23,405 nt of DNA, taken from a virus. Numbering within the stretch: position 1 is the first letter of the stretch; each line of letters starts with the position of its first letter. The translations under genes were made by a program, and so were the position numbers. Where the stretch lies: IMG/VR virus record IMGVR_UViG_3300034407_000115, positions 1 through 23,405 of that record, one strand, 5' to 3'. The notes beneath the pieces were generated by a model. That model searched no databases. It was not told the origin of the DNA and saw only the letters and a list, made by a program, of their open reading frames with translations. Below, in pieces: positions 1 to 8,084 of the stretch.

Positions 1-252
1 CGTGCTTTCACCTACAAGGCCTTAAACAAGCTCATACAGGGCTCTGCGGCGGATCAGACTAAGAAGGCTATGGTTGACTGCTACGCCGAAGGGTTGAAGC
101 CCTTATTGACTGTGCATGACGAACTGTGCTTTTCTATAGAGAGCCAAGAACAAGCAGATAGGATCGTACAGATCATGGAAACAGGACTACCTTTGAACGT
201 ACCATCCAAGGTGGATGCAGAGTTAGGAGCTAACTGGGGAGAAGTAGGATGA
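1..252 (+). CDS. Family A (T7/Pol I-type) DNA polymerase, C-terminal end only
   Basis: The first 83 codons visible are the C-terminal end of a gene that begins upstream of the window. Two signatures are seen: the palm segment LNKLIQGSAADQTKKAM (codons 9-25) and, shortly after, LLTVHDELCF with the HDE triad of polymerase motif C, whose Asp and Glu are the catalytic metal-binding region of family A DNA polymerases. It would replicate the phage genome. The stop TGA overlaps the ATG of the next gene (ATGA), so the two are translationally coupled. The N-terminal exonuclease and fingers domains cannot be seen here. Identification of the family is firm; the subtype is not. Confidence 0.93.
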   Translation, partial: RAFTYKALNKLIQGSAADQTKKAMVDCYAEGLKPLLTVHDELCFSIESQEQADRIVQIMETGLPLNVPSKVDAELGANWGEVG

Positions 253-437
253 AAACTTTTTATTATCAAACGCACGACACGGACTATTGTTGGTGGGATT
301 CATACGTCCATAAAGATTGTAAAGTTTTAGCTACTCAAGACGCAAAAGAGTATCAGGCTCTTCCTAGTCGGTTTGCGATGTCCATATTCCTAGAGTCACC
401 CAACAAAGATGGAGATAAAGGAACCGAAGAAGCCTGA
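249..437 (+). CDS. Small hypothetical protein coupled to DNA polymerase
   Basis: A 62-aa protein that I do not recognise. Its ATG overlaps the polymerase stop in an ATGA arrangement, with a GGAGA purine run about 8 bases upstream, so it belongs to the replication operon. The sequence is rich in aromatic residues near the start (YYQT, DYCWWD) and has two cysteines. No domain or membrane segment is evident. Its last 85 bases lie antisense to the end of the 1466-aa structural gene, so this DNA is read on both strands. It is probably real because of the coupling, but no function can be given. Confidence 0.6.
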   Translation: MKTFYYQTHDTDYCWWDSYVHKDCKVLATQDAKEYQALPSRFAMSIFLESPNKDGDKGTEEA

Positions 438-3400
438 GACGTTTGGATGTTAGGTGGCGGAGTCACTATGTTAGGTGGCGGAGTCACTATGTTAGGTGGC
501 GGAGTCACAACTGGAGGATTGAGGTTCAAGGAACTAGTATTAATGTTTTCTCTTTTATTAATAGAAGATTGGTTCTCTTTAACAACAGGATTTTGAGGAC
601 CTAGTCTAATTCTTCTTTCTTCTCGTTGTATTCTTCTTATGTCGCTCCGTGGTAAAAATTTAATTGTACCATTTTGTTTCATGATTTTTATAGTACCTGG
701 GTTTATGTCTAATGGTTTAAACCTTCCTTGAAGAGCCTCATCAAAACCTGATACCCCCGCTTCTTTTAAAAGTCTTTTTTGTTGTGCTTTTGAAAAACCT
801 AATGTTTCAGCGTCTTGAGAAAGAACATAAAACTCATTCATGTTTCGTCTACGAGCGGCAGTCATGTTTTTGTATGCTTCTAGAAGTTGCTCACGGGTTA
901 CGTTTGGTCGTCGCGCTACGCTGTTAAATATAGTTGCGGAACTAGCTTTATCCTTGGCAATTTCATATCCTTTAAACTGATATCCTTTTTCCATGTCCGT
1001 ATCGATTTGACCAATACCACTAAAGACTCTAGACAGTTCTTCCGTTAAGTCTCTTTCTCTTCCCATACGATCTTTTATAGGTTGATCGGTTAAACCCAAT
1101 GAATTAACAAATCCTTGTGCAAATCTACTCGGAACAAATTTACCACTCTTTTCTTGCACTGGAATAATGTTAGGAGCGATAGCGTCTGCGAGATGGGTCA
1201 CACTTTTAAGAATCTTATCGGTAGCAGAGTCTTGAGAGTCATACACTTCCGCACCTGTTAGAGTTCTACCTCCTCTTGCACCTATAATATCGGTTACAAA
1301 ACCCTCTTCACCTTCTGGAAGAACGTCTCTCAACGCACTAAGAGCAATGGACTCAGAAAGAAACGGAGCATAAAGTTCTCGTGCTGATTGTGAAAAAGCG
1401 TTCCAAACGGTTTCCCCAGAAGATCTATTATTTAATCTATCTGTTTCTACAGAATTTAAAGCACCGTTTATAATTTTTTGAAGCATATCATATGGCATAG
1501 AGTAACTTAAATTTACGAACTCTGGATGCCCTTTTTCATTCCGCCCCACAGACAATAGTTGAGCGTTTGTATTCCACGAAGGCGACATAGATCTACGATA
1601 CGCATCTTCTTCTTCCTCGGTGACACCAGTAACGTGTCTACCCATTCTTACTAATCCATTAGGAACAATACTCGTACTTGCAGACAAACCTGTAATACGT
1701 CTTAAACCAATTTCTTGTATCTTAGGGTTGGAAGAGGCCATTTCATCTAAGCCTCGTTCTAGAATATTAATGCTAGTACGCATTATCTCATACGGAAAAG
1801 CTACAAAACTTCCTACTGGTGCTCGTCGTAAGGCCTTAATAGCTGCGGGAGACATGTTATAATTGGGAACTGTATTTCTAACAATACTTGCTGCTTCCTG
1901 TTCTAATAGATCCGTTACTATTGCTTTTTGTTGTCCTAAGTTTAAAGCATCAAAATTTCTAAGATCCGTAACATTCTTTAAAGATGTATTAAGATATGTT
2001 GCTTGTTCTTTAGGAGATAGATCAGCTAAAGCACTAATTAATTTATTTTTTTCGAAGTCAAAGGAATAAATCTTCCATATGTCATCACCAGCTTGATATA
2101 AATTTTCAGCTAATTTTAATTTACTTTTCACTGGTTTTGCAACTTTTCTACCAAAAGCTTTTACAGGAGACTCGTTTGGATCTGAACCAAACCTAGTAGT
2201 ACTTTTAGTTGGTGCTTCTAGGTCAAGACCTTTTGCCAGAAGTGCTTGAAGTTCTTTTAACTGAGCTTGACTTCCTACAACACCAAGTTCTTGTAACCTT
2301 TTGTACGCTCTTCCCTGTTCGTCGGGCCCAAGACGACCTAAGTTGTCATAAACTAAACGCATTGATTCTAACAAGTTAGCACCCTTACCCACGTTACCAT
2401 TCGCAAGAGCGAACATACTAGCGGTAGTTACGTTTCTGATCTGAGTAGCAGGAGACAAAATCGTTTTACCGTATTGTGTAGCACCTTTTGCTTTTAAAAA
2501 CCCTGAATACATACCCCTTATTGCGGATGAAAAGTCGCCACTCTGTTCGTAGACAGTTCGTGTCAAAGCATTGTATACCTGTTGAGGAACAGCGAAACCA
2601 TCCAATGTACCCCATCCAGAGGTTAAACTACTATCTGTTGCTGTCGCACCTCCTGGTGCACCCGAATCTCTAAAGGAACCAAATGTTTTTGCACCTTTTG
2701 GTGCACCTAAATCTCCTAAAAAATCTGCGTCATCTTTAAGACTAGCATCGTTTGCGGCTTTTGCCCCAGCATCTAAATCATCGGTTCCTTTACCTAAAAC
2801 AACATATCCATTGTCAGTAAGCATTTTTTTCTCTTGAGCAGTCATTTCGCTTGTATCCCGAAACAATTTTTCAATGCCTGGATTTCTTCCATCCGTTGCC
2901 ATCTGTCGGATAGAACCGAAGTAATCATCAACTGCTTTGAACTGAGATAGGTCTGCTACGGTAGAAACATATCGTTCCAAAGGATTCTTTACTTCTCCTA
3001 ATAAAGCTCTTTTATAGGCTGGTATATCTTTTCGTAGTTGGAAAAGACCCATGTCTAGTTTGTCTACTGGAATTCTACTGACATTTTTAAAAGTAGGTCT
3101 TCTCTGATGTCTTTTAAAAAAACTATCCGTAGCTAGATCAACTTGTTTAGCTGTCGGTGCACCACCTACCTGTAAGTCTAAAGGATCAAACTTTGTACCG
3201 AGAATTTTAGACTCCGTAGCTAGAAAATCTAATTCTTCTTGGACGGCTTTAGCGTCTCTTGCAAAACCATCTTTTGCTATTTTAAAAGTTTGTTTGCTAG
3301 GTTGATATGAACGGTCTGTATAAATTCTATATTGTCTTCTAAGATACTCACCCATGTTGGCTTCGATAGTTTCTTTTAAAGTTAATTCAGAACCTTTAGG

Positions 3401-4753
3401 TAACACAGAGCCATATTGTTTTATAAAGTCACCTTCAGCAACCTCCTTACTAAGTTGGCTCAATTGACTACGCATTATTTTTAGATCACCATGCAAACTT
3501 TTAGGTAAGTTACTTAGGATTGTTTCTGATGCGGCTTTGTCTGGGGTTAATATATAGGATTCAATGTCATTAAGCATCGCTTTTTGTGAGTTAGGAGTAC
3601 GATTAACAAAATCTTCTTCGCCTTTTTTTACAATTTTTGCTAATCTTGCATCCATTTTTTCAGTAAGAAGTTGCGCGGCTCTCGTTTCAGATTCTATTAC
3701 TCCACCCACTAGAGATCTTTTACTTGCTATTTCGTCTGGTAAGATACCTCTGTATCTAAGAGCACCTAAAGTATCTACAAGAGACCTCGTAAAAAGATTT
3801 TGTTTAGCTCCCATCCTTCTATCGTCTTCTAGTTTTTTAGCGTATTGTCCCAAGGGACCTTCTTTTATTTTTTGTACGCCTTTGCCTATTCCATAAGGAA
3901 TTTTACTTTTAATTGCACCTTTAGATATGATCTGCCCCAACGTAGAAATAACAGGAGGGAGAACACCTTGAGCGACTCCGCCCTCAACACCAATTCTTAG
4001 TTTATTTCGTATTGCTCTTAGAGCCTCTTGCCTGCCTTCTAAACCAATGTCGTCTTCTGTGTTCGTAATCTCACCACCGTACCAAGAGTCTGGAAGTAAG
4101 TTACCAAGACTTTGAGTTCCTTCCGTTGAAACTATCGCGTCTGCAACACCAGCGGCAGCAACACCTTTTCCAATTTTTTTTGCTTTTTGGAAAAAGGTAA
4201 GTGCTTTAAGTGGGCCTGTTATCACTTTGAGTGCGAGACCCGCTGGTCCCACAAACTGAGCACCTACATCCAACAAAGATGCTGTTACGCCAACTGGATC
4301 TATTCCAGCCGCTTCTCGAAAATCTTCTCCTGCTTTTGTAACTTTAGGTCTGAGGTTCGTGCCCAACGCAAGATCAGGGAGGAGAGCCGCTGTCTCTCCG
4401 ACACCTTGCACAATTTTAGTAAGACCTGAACCAACTCCCTCAAACATTTCTTGAGGAAGACCTTCCGACACTTTAGGATCGTAGTCAGGTTTTCGAATGC
4501 CAATGTCGCCAAACCCAGGAACTGCACCTAAAGCGGTACGAAGAGCAATAGCCCACATGTTATTGGGGTCAGACTTTTCCTCTGTCTCAACAACGTCTTT
4601 CTCAACAACGTCTGCCTTAACTTCCTGAGTATCCGTCTGAAAACTAGGTGTCCGTGATTGTATAGCTTTAATGATTTCTTCCCTAGAGGCACCTTCTGGT
4701 CCCTCTATTGTATACGTTTTTCCGTCTGGTCCTGATATACTATACGTTGCCAT
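353..4753 (-). CDS. Very large virion protein, putative internal/ejection protein
   Basis: At 1466 aa this is by far the largest gene in the window and the last gene of the late module. The N-terminus (residues 1-38) has a beta-hairpin-like repeat, SISGPDGKTYTIEGPEG, followed by an acidic linker (about 40-65). The middle is long, mostly helical, with Ala/Gly-rich segments around residues 75-190 and basic helical stretches. The segment YQAGDDIWKIYSFDFE is a type I know from large marine podovirus proteins. The tail is proline-rich, with tandem TPPPNIV units (about 1415-1437). Position after the nozzle and smaller internal proteins, and size comparable to T7 gp16, suggest a DNA-ejection protein delivered into the cell. 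I see no lytic transglycosylase or protease active-site motif. The stop lies inside the convergent small gene at 249-437. Confidence 0.6.
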   Translation of the reverse strand: MATYSISGPDGKTYTIEGPEGASREEIIKAIQSRTPSFQTDTQEVKADVVEKDVVETEEKSDPNNMWAIALRTALGAVPGFGDIGIRKPDYDPKVSEGLPQEMFEGVGSGLTKIVQGVGETAALLPDLALGTNLRPKVTKAGEDFREAAGIDPVGVTASLLDVGAQFVGPAGLALKVITGPLKALTFFQKAKKIGKGVAAAGVADAIVSTEGTQSLGNLLPDSWYGGEITNTEDDIGLEGRQEALRAIRNKLRIGVEGGVAQGVLPPVISTLGQIISKGAIKSKIPYGIGKGVQKIKEGPLGQYAKKLEDDRRMGAKQNLFTRSLVDTLGALRYRGILPDEIASKRSLVGGVIESETRAAQLLTEKMDARLAKIVKKGEEDFVNRTPNSQKAMLNDIESYILTPDKAASETILSNLPKSLHGDLKIMRSQLSQLSKEVAEGDFIKQYGSVLPKGSELTLKETIEANMGEYLRRQYRIYTDRSYQPSKQTFKIAKDGFARDAKAVQEELDFLATESKILGTKFDPLDLQVGGAPTAKQVDLATDSFFKRHQRRPTFKNVSRIPVDKLDMGLFQLRKDIPAYKRALLGEVKNPLERYVSTVADLSQFKAVDDYFGSIRQMATDGRNPGIEKLFRDTSEMTAQEKKMLTDNGYVVLGKGTDDLDAGAKAANDASLKDDADFLGDLGAPKGAKTFGSFRDSGAPGGATATDSSLTSGWGTLDGFAVPQQVYNALTRTVYEQSGDFSSAIRGMYSGFLKAKGATQYGKTILSPATQIRNVTTASMFALANGNVGKGANLLESMRLVYDNLGRLGPDEQGRAYKRLQELGVVGSQAQLKELQALLAKGLDLEAPTKSTTRFGSDPNESPVKAFGRKVAKPVKSKLKLAENLYQAGDDIWKIYSFDFEKNKLISALADLSPKEQATYLNTSLKNVTDLRNFDALNLGQQKAIVTDLLEQEAASIVRNTVPNYNMSPAAIKALRRAPVGSFVAFPYEIMRTSINILERGLDEMASSNPKIQEIGLRRITGLSASTSIVPNGLVRMGRHVTGVTEEEEDAYRRSMSPSWNTNAQLLSVGRNEKGHPEFVNLSYSMPYDMLQKIINGALNSVETDRLNNRSSGETVWNAFSQSARELYAPFLSESIALSALRDVLPEGEEGFVTDIIGARGGRTLTGAEVYDSQDSATDKILKSVTHLADAIAPNIIPVQEKSGKFVPSRFAQGFVNSLGLTDQPIKDRMGRERDLTEELSRVFSGIGQIDTDMEKGYQFKGYEIAKDKASSATIFNSVARRPNVTREQLLEAYKNMTAARRRNMNEFYVLSQDAETLGFSKAQQKRLLKEAGVSGFDEALQGRFKPLDINPGTIKIMKQNGTIKFLPRSDIRRIQREERRIRLGPQNPVVKENQSSINKRENINTSSLNLNPPVVTPPPNIVTPPPNIVTPPPNIQTSQASSVPLSPSLLGDSRNMDIANRLGRA
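447..509. repeat. Three tandem 21-base repeats in the 3' end of the large virion gene
   Basis: Three head-to-tail 21-base units (447-467, 468-488, 489-509) are identical except for the last base of the third. On the minus strand each encodes one TPPPNIV-type heptad, so length changes in steps of one unit would keep the frame. They lie just beyond the overlap with the plus-strand gene. The near-perfect identity at the DNA level points to recent duplication by slippage rather than old protein-level repetition. Confidence 0.95.
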
Positions 4754-4761
4754 AACAAGCC

Positions 4762-5994
4762 TTAATCTATAACTGTAACTTCACCAAAACCATCAGATGG
4801 TTTTTTCTTCTTTTCGTTCCTCTTCAGAAACGCCACAGCACCAGGAGCGTTTGGTTCTAGACCCGCTGCTAATCTATTGGCTTCCTCTCCTAGTTGTTCT
4901 GGAGTACGGTATTCTGGGTTTTTTGTTTTTCCATCCTCTAAAAATTCATCTATATACTCAGTCTCCTTTAATAGAGCTGTCAAAAATTGTTCTCTTGCCT
5001 GACCAAAACGAATTTCTGCTCTAGTTTTTTCTGAGTCTGGAGCTGCCCTTAACCCTGCAATTTTTTCGCGAGATTCTGCAAGGAGTTTAGCAGCTTCAAT
5101 AGCTCTTGTGTTTTCAGTCTCAATGTCCTCAACTGATTGAGATCTTTTCGTTGCCGCGTCTTCCAATTGGAACCCACGTTCAAGAGTAGCTTTAGCAATT
5201 AAATCAGCCCTAGTTTGGTCTGCCTCAAGTTGTGCTTTTTGTGCTTCTGCACCAGCTTTCAATCCATTGGCTATATTAACCACGGCGCGTGGATCTTTAC
5301 CCGCCGCAATAGTGAAGCCTGTTATCTGCCTATTTAATCCAGCAATAGTTTTCGCATTAGCCTTTTTACCAAAAGCTTGTTGGATAAGTTCTTTGTATTG
5401 CGCTGTTTGTTCTTCTTCGGTTCCACTTAAAGGTTGCCCAGCTACCTGTGTTGCCAGTTGATTTGCTTTGGCTAATTCACCACCGTCCGATGTAAGGATG
5501 TCTAGTGCCGCTTGTCTCGCAGCTTCTACCTCTTCGAACTCTGGTCCAGTGAATTCATTTGAGTTAAGATCGGGATCTACTACTTCTGTTGTTTCGGTTA
5601 CTACGTCTTCGGTTACTACGTCTTTATCCCCAGGCAAAGTAACACTACCCGCCGTTGCAGAAATGTCTACGTCTGAACCCTCACCAAGCATGTTCTTCAA
5701 AAAGTTAAAAGAAGGTTGTTCACCAACAGGGGGTATCGTGCCTGTTTTAATTTGATTCATAATAGAAGGAAGTCCCGCGTCTTCTCGTCTATGCTTCATG
5801 TTGTGGATAAAACCACCTTCATCATAACTAGGAATGTAACCACCTTGGTTCATGGACCGAGGAGCTTGGCTCACTGCTTGCATAAGTTCTGGACTAGACG
5901 CTACAATTCCACCCATATTAAGGAGCTTGGTGCGAGCATCTCGTCTCTTTTGTTTTTTATTTGCGAACAAAGGTCTGTCATATACACTATTCAT
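4762..5994 (-). CDS. Putative internal virion protein, coiled-coil rich
   Basis: A 410-aa protein that I cannot assign to a named family. The N-terminus is basic (NKKQKRRDARTK, residues 12-23), followed by SMNQGGYIPSYDEGGFI (47-63), a Gly-Gly-aromatic motif related to ones in the 237-aa and 78-aa proteins. Residues about 115-145 are acidic and rich in Val/Thr. From about 190 to 370 the sequence is helical and charged with strong coiled-coil character (long runs of A/E/K/R/Q). The C-terminus has a NEKKKK patch. It lies between the 342-aa and 1466-aa genes with gaps of 2 and 8 bases. Position and composition fit an ejection protein of the T7 gp15 or P22 gp16/gp20 kind; this is inference from context. 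Confidence 0.5.
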   Translation of the reverse strand: MNSVYDRPLFANKKQKRRDARTKLLNMGGIVASSPELMQAVSQAPRSMNQGGYIPSYDEGGFIHNMKHRREDAGLPSIMNQIKTGTIPPVGEQPSFNFLKNMLGEGSDVDISATAGSVTLPGDKDVVTEDVVTETTEVVDPDLNSNEFTGPEFEEVEAARQAALDILTSDGGELAKANQLATQVAGQPLSGTEEEQTAQYKELIQQAFGKKANAKTIAGLNRQITGFTIAAGKDPRAVVNIANGLKAGAEAQKAQLEADQTRADLIAKATLERGFQLEDAATKRSQSVEDIETENTRAIEAAKLLAESREKIAGLRAAPDSEKTRAEIRFGQAREQFLTALLKETEYIDEFLEDGKTKNPEYRTPEQLGEEANRLAAGLEPNAPGAVAFLKRNEKKKKPSDGFGEVTVID

Positions 5995-5996
5995 TT

Positions 5997-7025
5997 TTAT
6001 GCCCCGCTAGAGTTCATGATTCCGCCCAGTAAGGACTGCCCAGATGCGTCTCGTAATCCACCTAATCCCATAGCTGTACCTAAGAATGTAGAGTAAGGAC
6101 TAGGACTTGGCGTAGTACCCATTGTCATAGTTCCTTGGCTACTCGGCACACCTCTAAACATGTCAGACATAAAGCCCAACCTTCTAAAAGGTTCGTTTGC
6201 AACTTCTAAAGCGTTCTGTCGTTCTACGTCATACCCTGCTTGTATCTGTCCTTGTTCTAAGGCACCAAGATTAAACAATGCATTCACGTCTCGTGTTCCA
6301 GCGGCCTGCGCTGCTTCACCCATCGCTCCTTGTCGAACACCCATCTCACCTAGACCCGCGCCAATAGAACCAATGCCTGAACCTAGTGACCCAAAGATCT
6401 GCGCCGCATTTTGTCCACGTCTCATCTGGTCAGAGAAGGCACTCATTGCATTACCCATTGATTTATCAAACCCAGCGGATCTAAGTCCTGCACCTGTTCT
6501 TGCTTGTTGATCCGCAGTGTTTCTTGTTAATTCGGATTGTTGTAGAGCTCCTCTTGATCCACCAAATGCTCCTTGACCTATAGCTTGAGAAGTAAGTCTG
6601 TTTCTTTCCATGTCTGCTTGTCTGTTTATATCGGCAGTCGTGGTATCTATAACCTCTTGTGTGTAGGGGTTCATAAAATCTTTGTACGATTGAGGATCAA
6701 ATGCACCAGTGGTTCCACCCAAAGCATCAACACCTTTTCCATATGCACCCAAAGCATCTTGGTAAACACCAATACCTTCGTTTAAAGTCTTGGCTCCAGC
6801 ATCCATCATAGGTTTGTACGCACCTACGTTTTGCATACCCATTTGAAGAGCTTTTAATTGAGCCGGGGTAAAGCCAGCTAACTCAGCCGATGGAACGCCT
6901 GCTAGGAGATCTTTCTTCCCTTGCTCAGAAACAGAAGCAAGAAAGTCTTTGTAGAACTTTTCCTGGTACTCAGGTAGAACAGTTTGGGATTGATTGAGGT
7001 AGGTTACGTCCGCTGGATCAGCCAT
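5997..7025 (-). CDS. Putative internal virion/ejection protein
   Basis: A 342-aa protein. Residues 1-75 contain a helical segment with YQEKFYKDFL; the middle (about 130-235) is rich in Gln, Ala, Arg and Gly, with short helices such as NRLTSQAIGQGAFGGSRG and repeated GxGxG runs around 205-225. No signal peptide or enzymatic motif is visible. The start overlaps the stop of the 237-aa gene by one base, so expression is coupled. The family is familiar to me from marine podovirus genomes as a structural protein of unknown role. Its place just before the two larger ejection-type proteins suggests an internal core or tail-channel component. Confidence 0.5.
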   Translation of the reverse strand: MADPADVTYLNQSQTVLPEYQEKFYKDFLASVSEQGKKDLLAGVPSAELAGFTPAQLKALQMGMQNVGAYKPMMDAGAKTLNEGIGVYQDALGAYGKGVDALGGTTGAFDPQSYKDFMNPYTQEVIDTTTADINRQADMERNRLTSQAIGQGAFGGSRGALQQSELTRNTADQQARTGAGLRSAGFDKSMGNAMSAFSDQMRRGQNAAQIFGSLGSGIGSIGAGLGEMGVRQGAMGEAAQAAGTRDVNALFNLGALEQGQIQAGYDVERQNALEVANEPFRRLGFMSDMFRGVPSSQGTMTMGTTPSPSPYSTFLGTAMGLGGLRDASGQSLLGGIMNSSGA

Positions 7026-7738
7026 TACGCTCTCCCTTCTAAGTTATTCATCATCTTATACATCTCTGCGGCTCCTCTAGCACGGTCTCCCATCCCCGCA
7101 CCTCTTACCGCATCCTCAGTCATAACAAATTCACCGTCCGAGAGGCGAGCTTCTTGTACCGGTCCACCATCTTGATAGATCATAGCGGGTATAGAGTCAC
7201 TGGTTCCTGAACCAGGGCCCTCAATATATCCACCATCTTTCATGCCGTATATAGGTTGACCAACGTAATCAGTTCTTTCCCCTGTCCTCATTGTGTATTC
7301 TTGTTCTGGTGTTAATGTATTTATCCCACCTTTTTTCTCATTAGCAAGAAGCGCGGCTAGTACTAGATCGCCACCTTTACCACCGAGCATATCACCTAAT
7401 GCTCCTAAACCTCTTCCTCCACCAGCGGTCTCAGTAGAACCAGTAGCAGCTCCACCTATAGCCGCCGCAGCTTGGTCTTGTGCACCCGAATTAGTAAACA
7501 TTTTTGCGAACATATTCGTCTTGCTTGGATCACCACCAGCCATCATTCCTGCCATGTTCATGGCTCCCGGTGCAAGAGCCCCGATTCCAAAACCACTTAG
7601 GGCTCCAGCAAATCTATTGTCTTCATTTAAAGCAGCTCCTGCTAGAGCTCCACCTATCTTGGCTCCCATTGGACCGCCCACCATACCACCAATTATAGCA
7701 CCGATTCCTGAACCTAGTAGATCTTTGAAAACACCCAT
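7025..7738 (-). CDS. Glycine-rich virion protein with membrane-active N-terminus
   Basis: A 237-aa protein. Residues 7-68 are a Gly/Ala/Ile/Met-rich hydrophobic stretch (GSGIGAIIGGMVGGPMG and similar) that looks able to insert in a membrane, as expected of a small ejection protein such as T7 gp14. The C-terminal part (about 165-212) carries GGYIEGPGSGTSDSIPAM followed by RLSDGEFVMTEDAV, a motif known from many phage structural and tail tape-measure proteins. Its function is not established. A 43-base AT-rich gap precedes it on the transcription path. The role in forming a DNA channel through the envelope is inferred. Confidence 0.55.
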   Translation of the reverse strand: MGVFKDLLGSGIGAIIGGMVGGPMGAKIGGALAGAALNEDNRFAGALSGFGIGALAPGAMNMAGMMAGGDPSKTNMFAKMFTNSGAQDQAAAAIGGAATGSTETAGGGRGLGALGDMLGGKGGDLVLAALLANEKKGGINTLTPEQEYTMRTGERTDYVGQPIYGMKDGGYIEGPGSGTSDSIPAMIYQDGGPVQEARLSDGEFVMTEDAVRGAGMGDRARGAAEMYKMMNNLEGRA

Positions 7739-7781
7739 GACAAATCACCCTTCATTTTTCTTGTGTAGTTTAACTGTTTTT

Positions 7782-8084
7782 TTATGAAACAGCAACTGTT
7801 ACTGTTCCTATTGCGCCAGTTCCAGCCGATCCTGCACACGCAGCAGCATCAGCTAGAGCTATTTTAACAAATCCATTTACTTGATACAAGGTTCCAGCCT
7901 CTAGTCCAACATCGTTATCAGCTTGAATATTTGTAAGCGTTAATGTTGTTGCTCTTAGATCACCTGGGTTTTGCACTTGAGCTAAAAAGTATTCTAAAGC
8001 TCGAGTTAAATCCGTCATGTATCTTATGTCGATATCACCCGAAGGTGTTGGAAGTCTAGGAAAAGGAGTTACGTTTGTTGCCAT
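7782..8084 (-). CDS. Small virion-associated protein of unknown function
   Basis: A 100-aa protein starting one base inside the stop of the 623-aa gene. The N-terminal half contains a helical stretch (DIRYMTDLTRALEYFLAQVQ); the second half is beta-rich. The C-terminus, GTGAIGTVTVAVS, closely matches the C-terminus of the 107-aa protein at 15226-15549 (GTGEIGTVTVVTT). It is probably a small tail or head-tail component because it is coupled to the nozzle-like gene. I do not recognise a named family. Confidence 0.55.
   Translation of the reverse strand: MATNVTPFPRLPTPSGDIDIRYMTDLTRALEYFLAQVQNPGDLRATTLTLTNIQADNDVGLEAGTLYQVNGFVKIALADAAACAGSAGTGAIGTVTVAVS

Noticed and set aside
447-509. CRISPR-like array
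   Set aside because: The 21-base units are directly adjacent without spacers and encode an in-frame heptad repeat.
3564-3896. Plus-strand open frame of 110 aa with hydrophobic Ser/Leu/Phe content
   Set aside because: It is antisense to the continuous 1466-codon gene; the hydrophobic content follows from Lys/Glu/Arg codons read on the other strand.
353-4753. Lytic transglycosylase or protease domain in the large virion protein
   Set aside because: I looked for a catalytic Glu motif of SLT type and for Ser/Cys protease motifs and saw none, so the ejection role rests only on size, position and general composition.
5716-6096. Plus-strand open frame of 126 aa
   Set aside because: It lies opposite two convincing minus-strand structural genes, starts without a ribosome site, and has a composition with no resemblance to a protein family.
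7293-7787. Long plus-strand open frame of 164 aa rich in Pro/Ala/Ser
   Set aside because: It is the mirror of the Gly/Ala-rich 237-aa minus-strand gene; GGN codons read backward give Pro/Ser/Ala. No ribosome site and no family resemblance.
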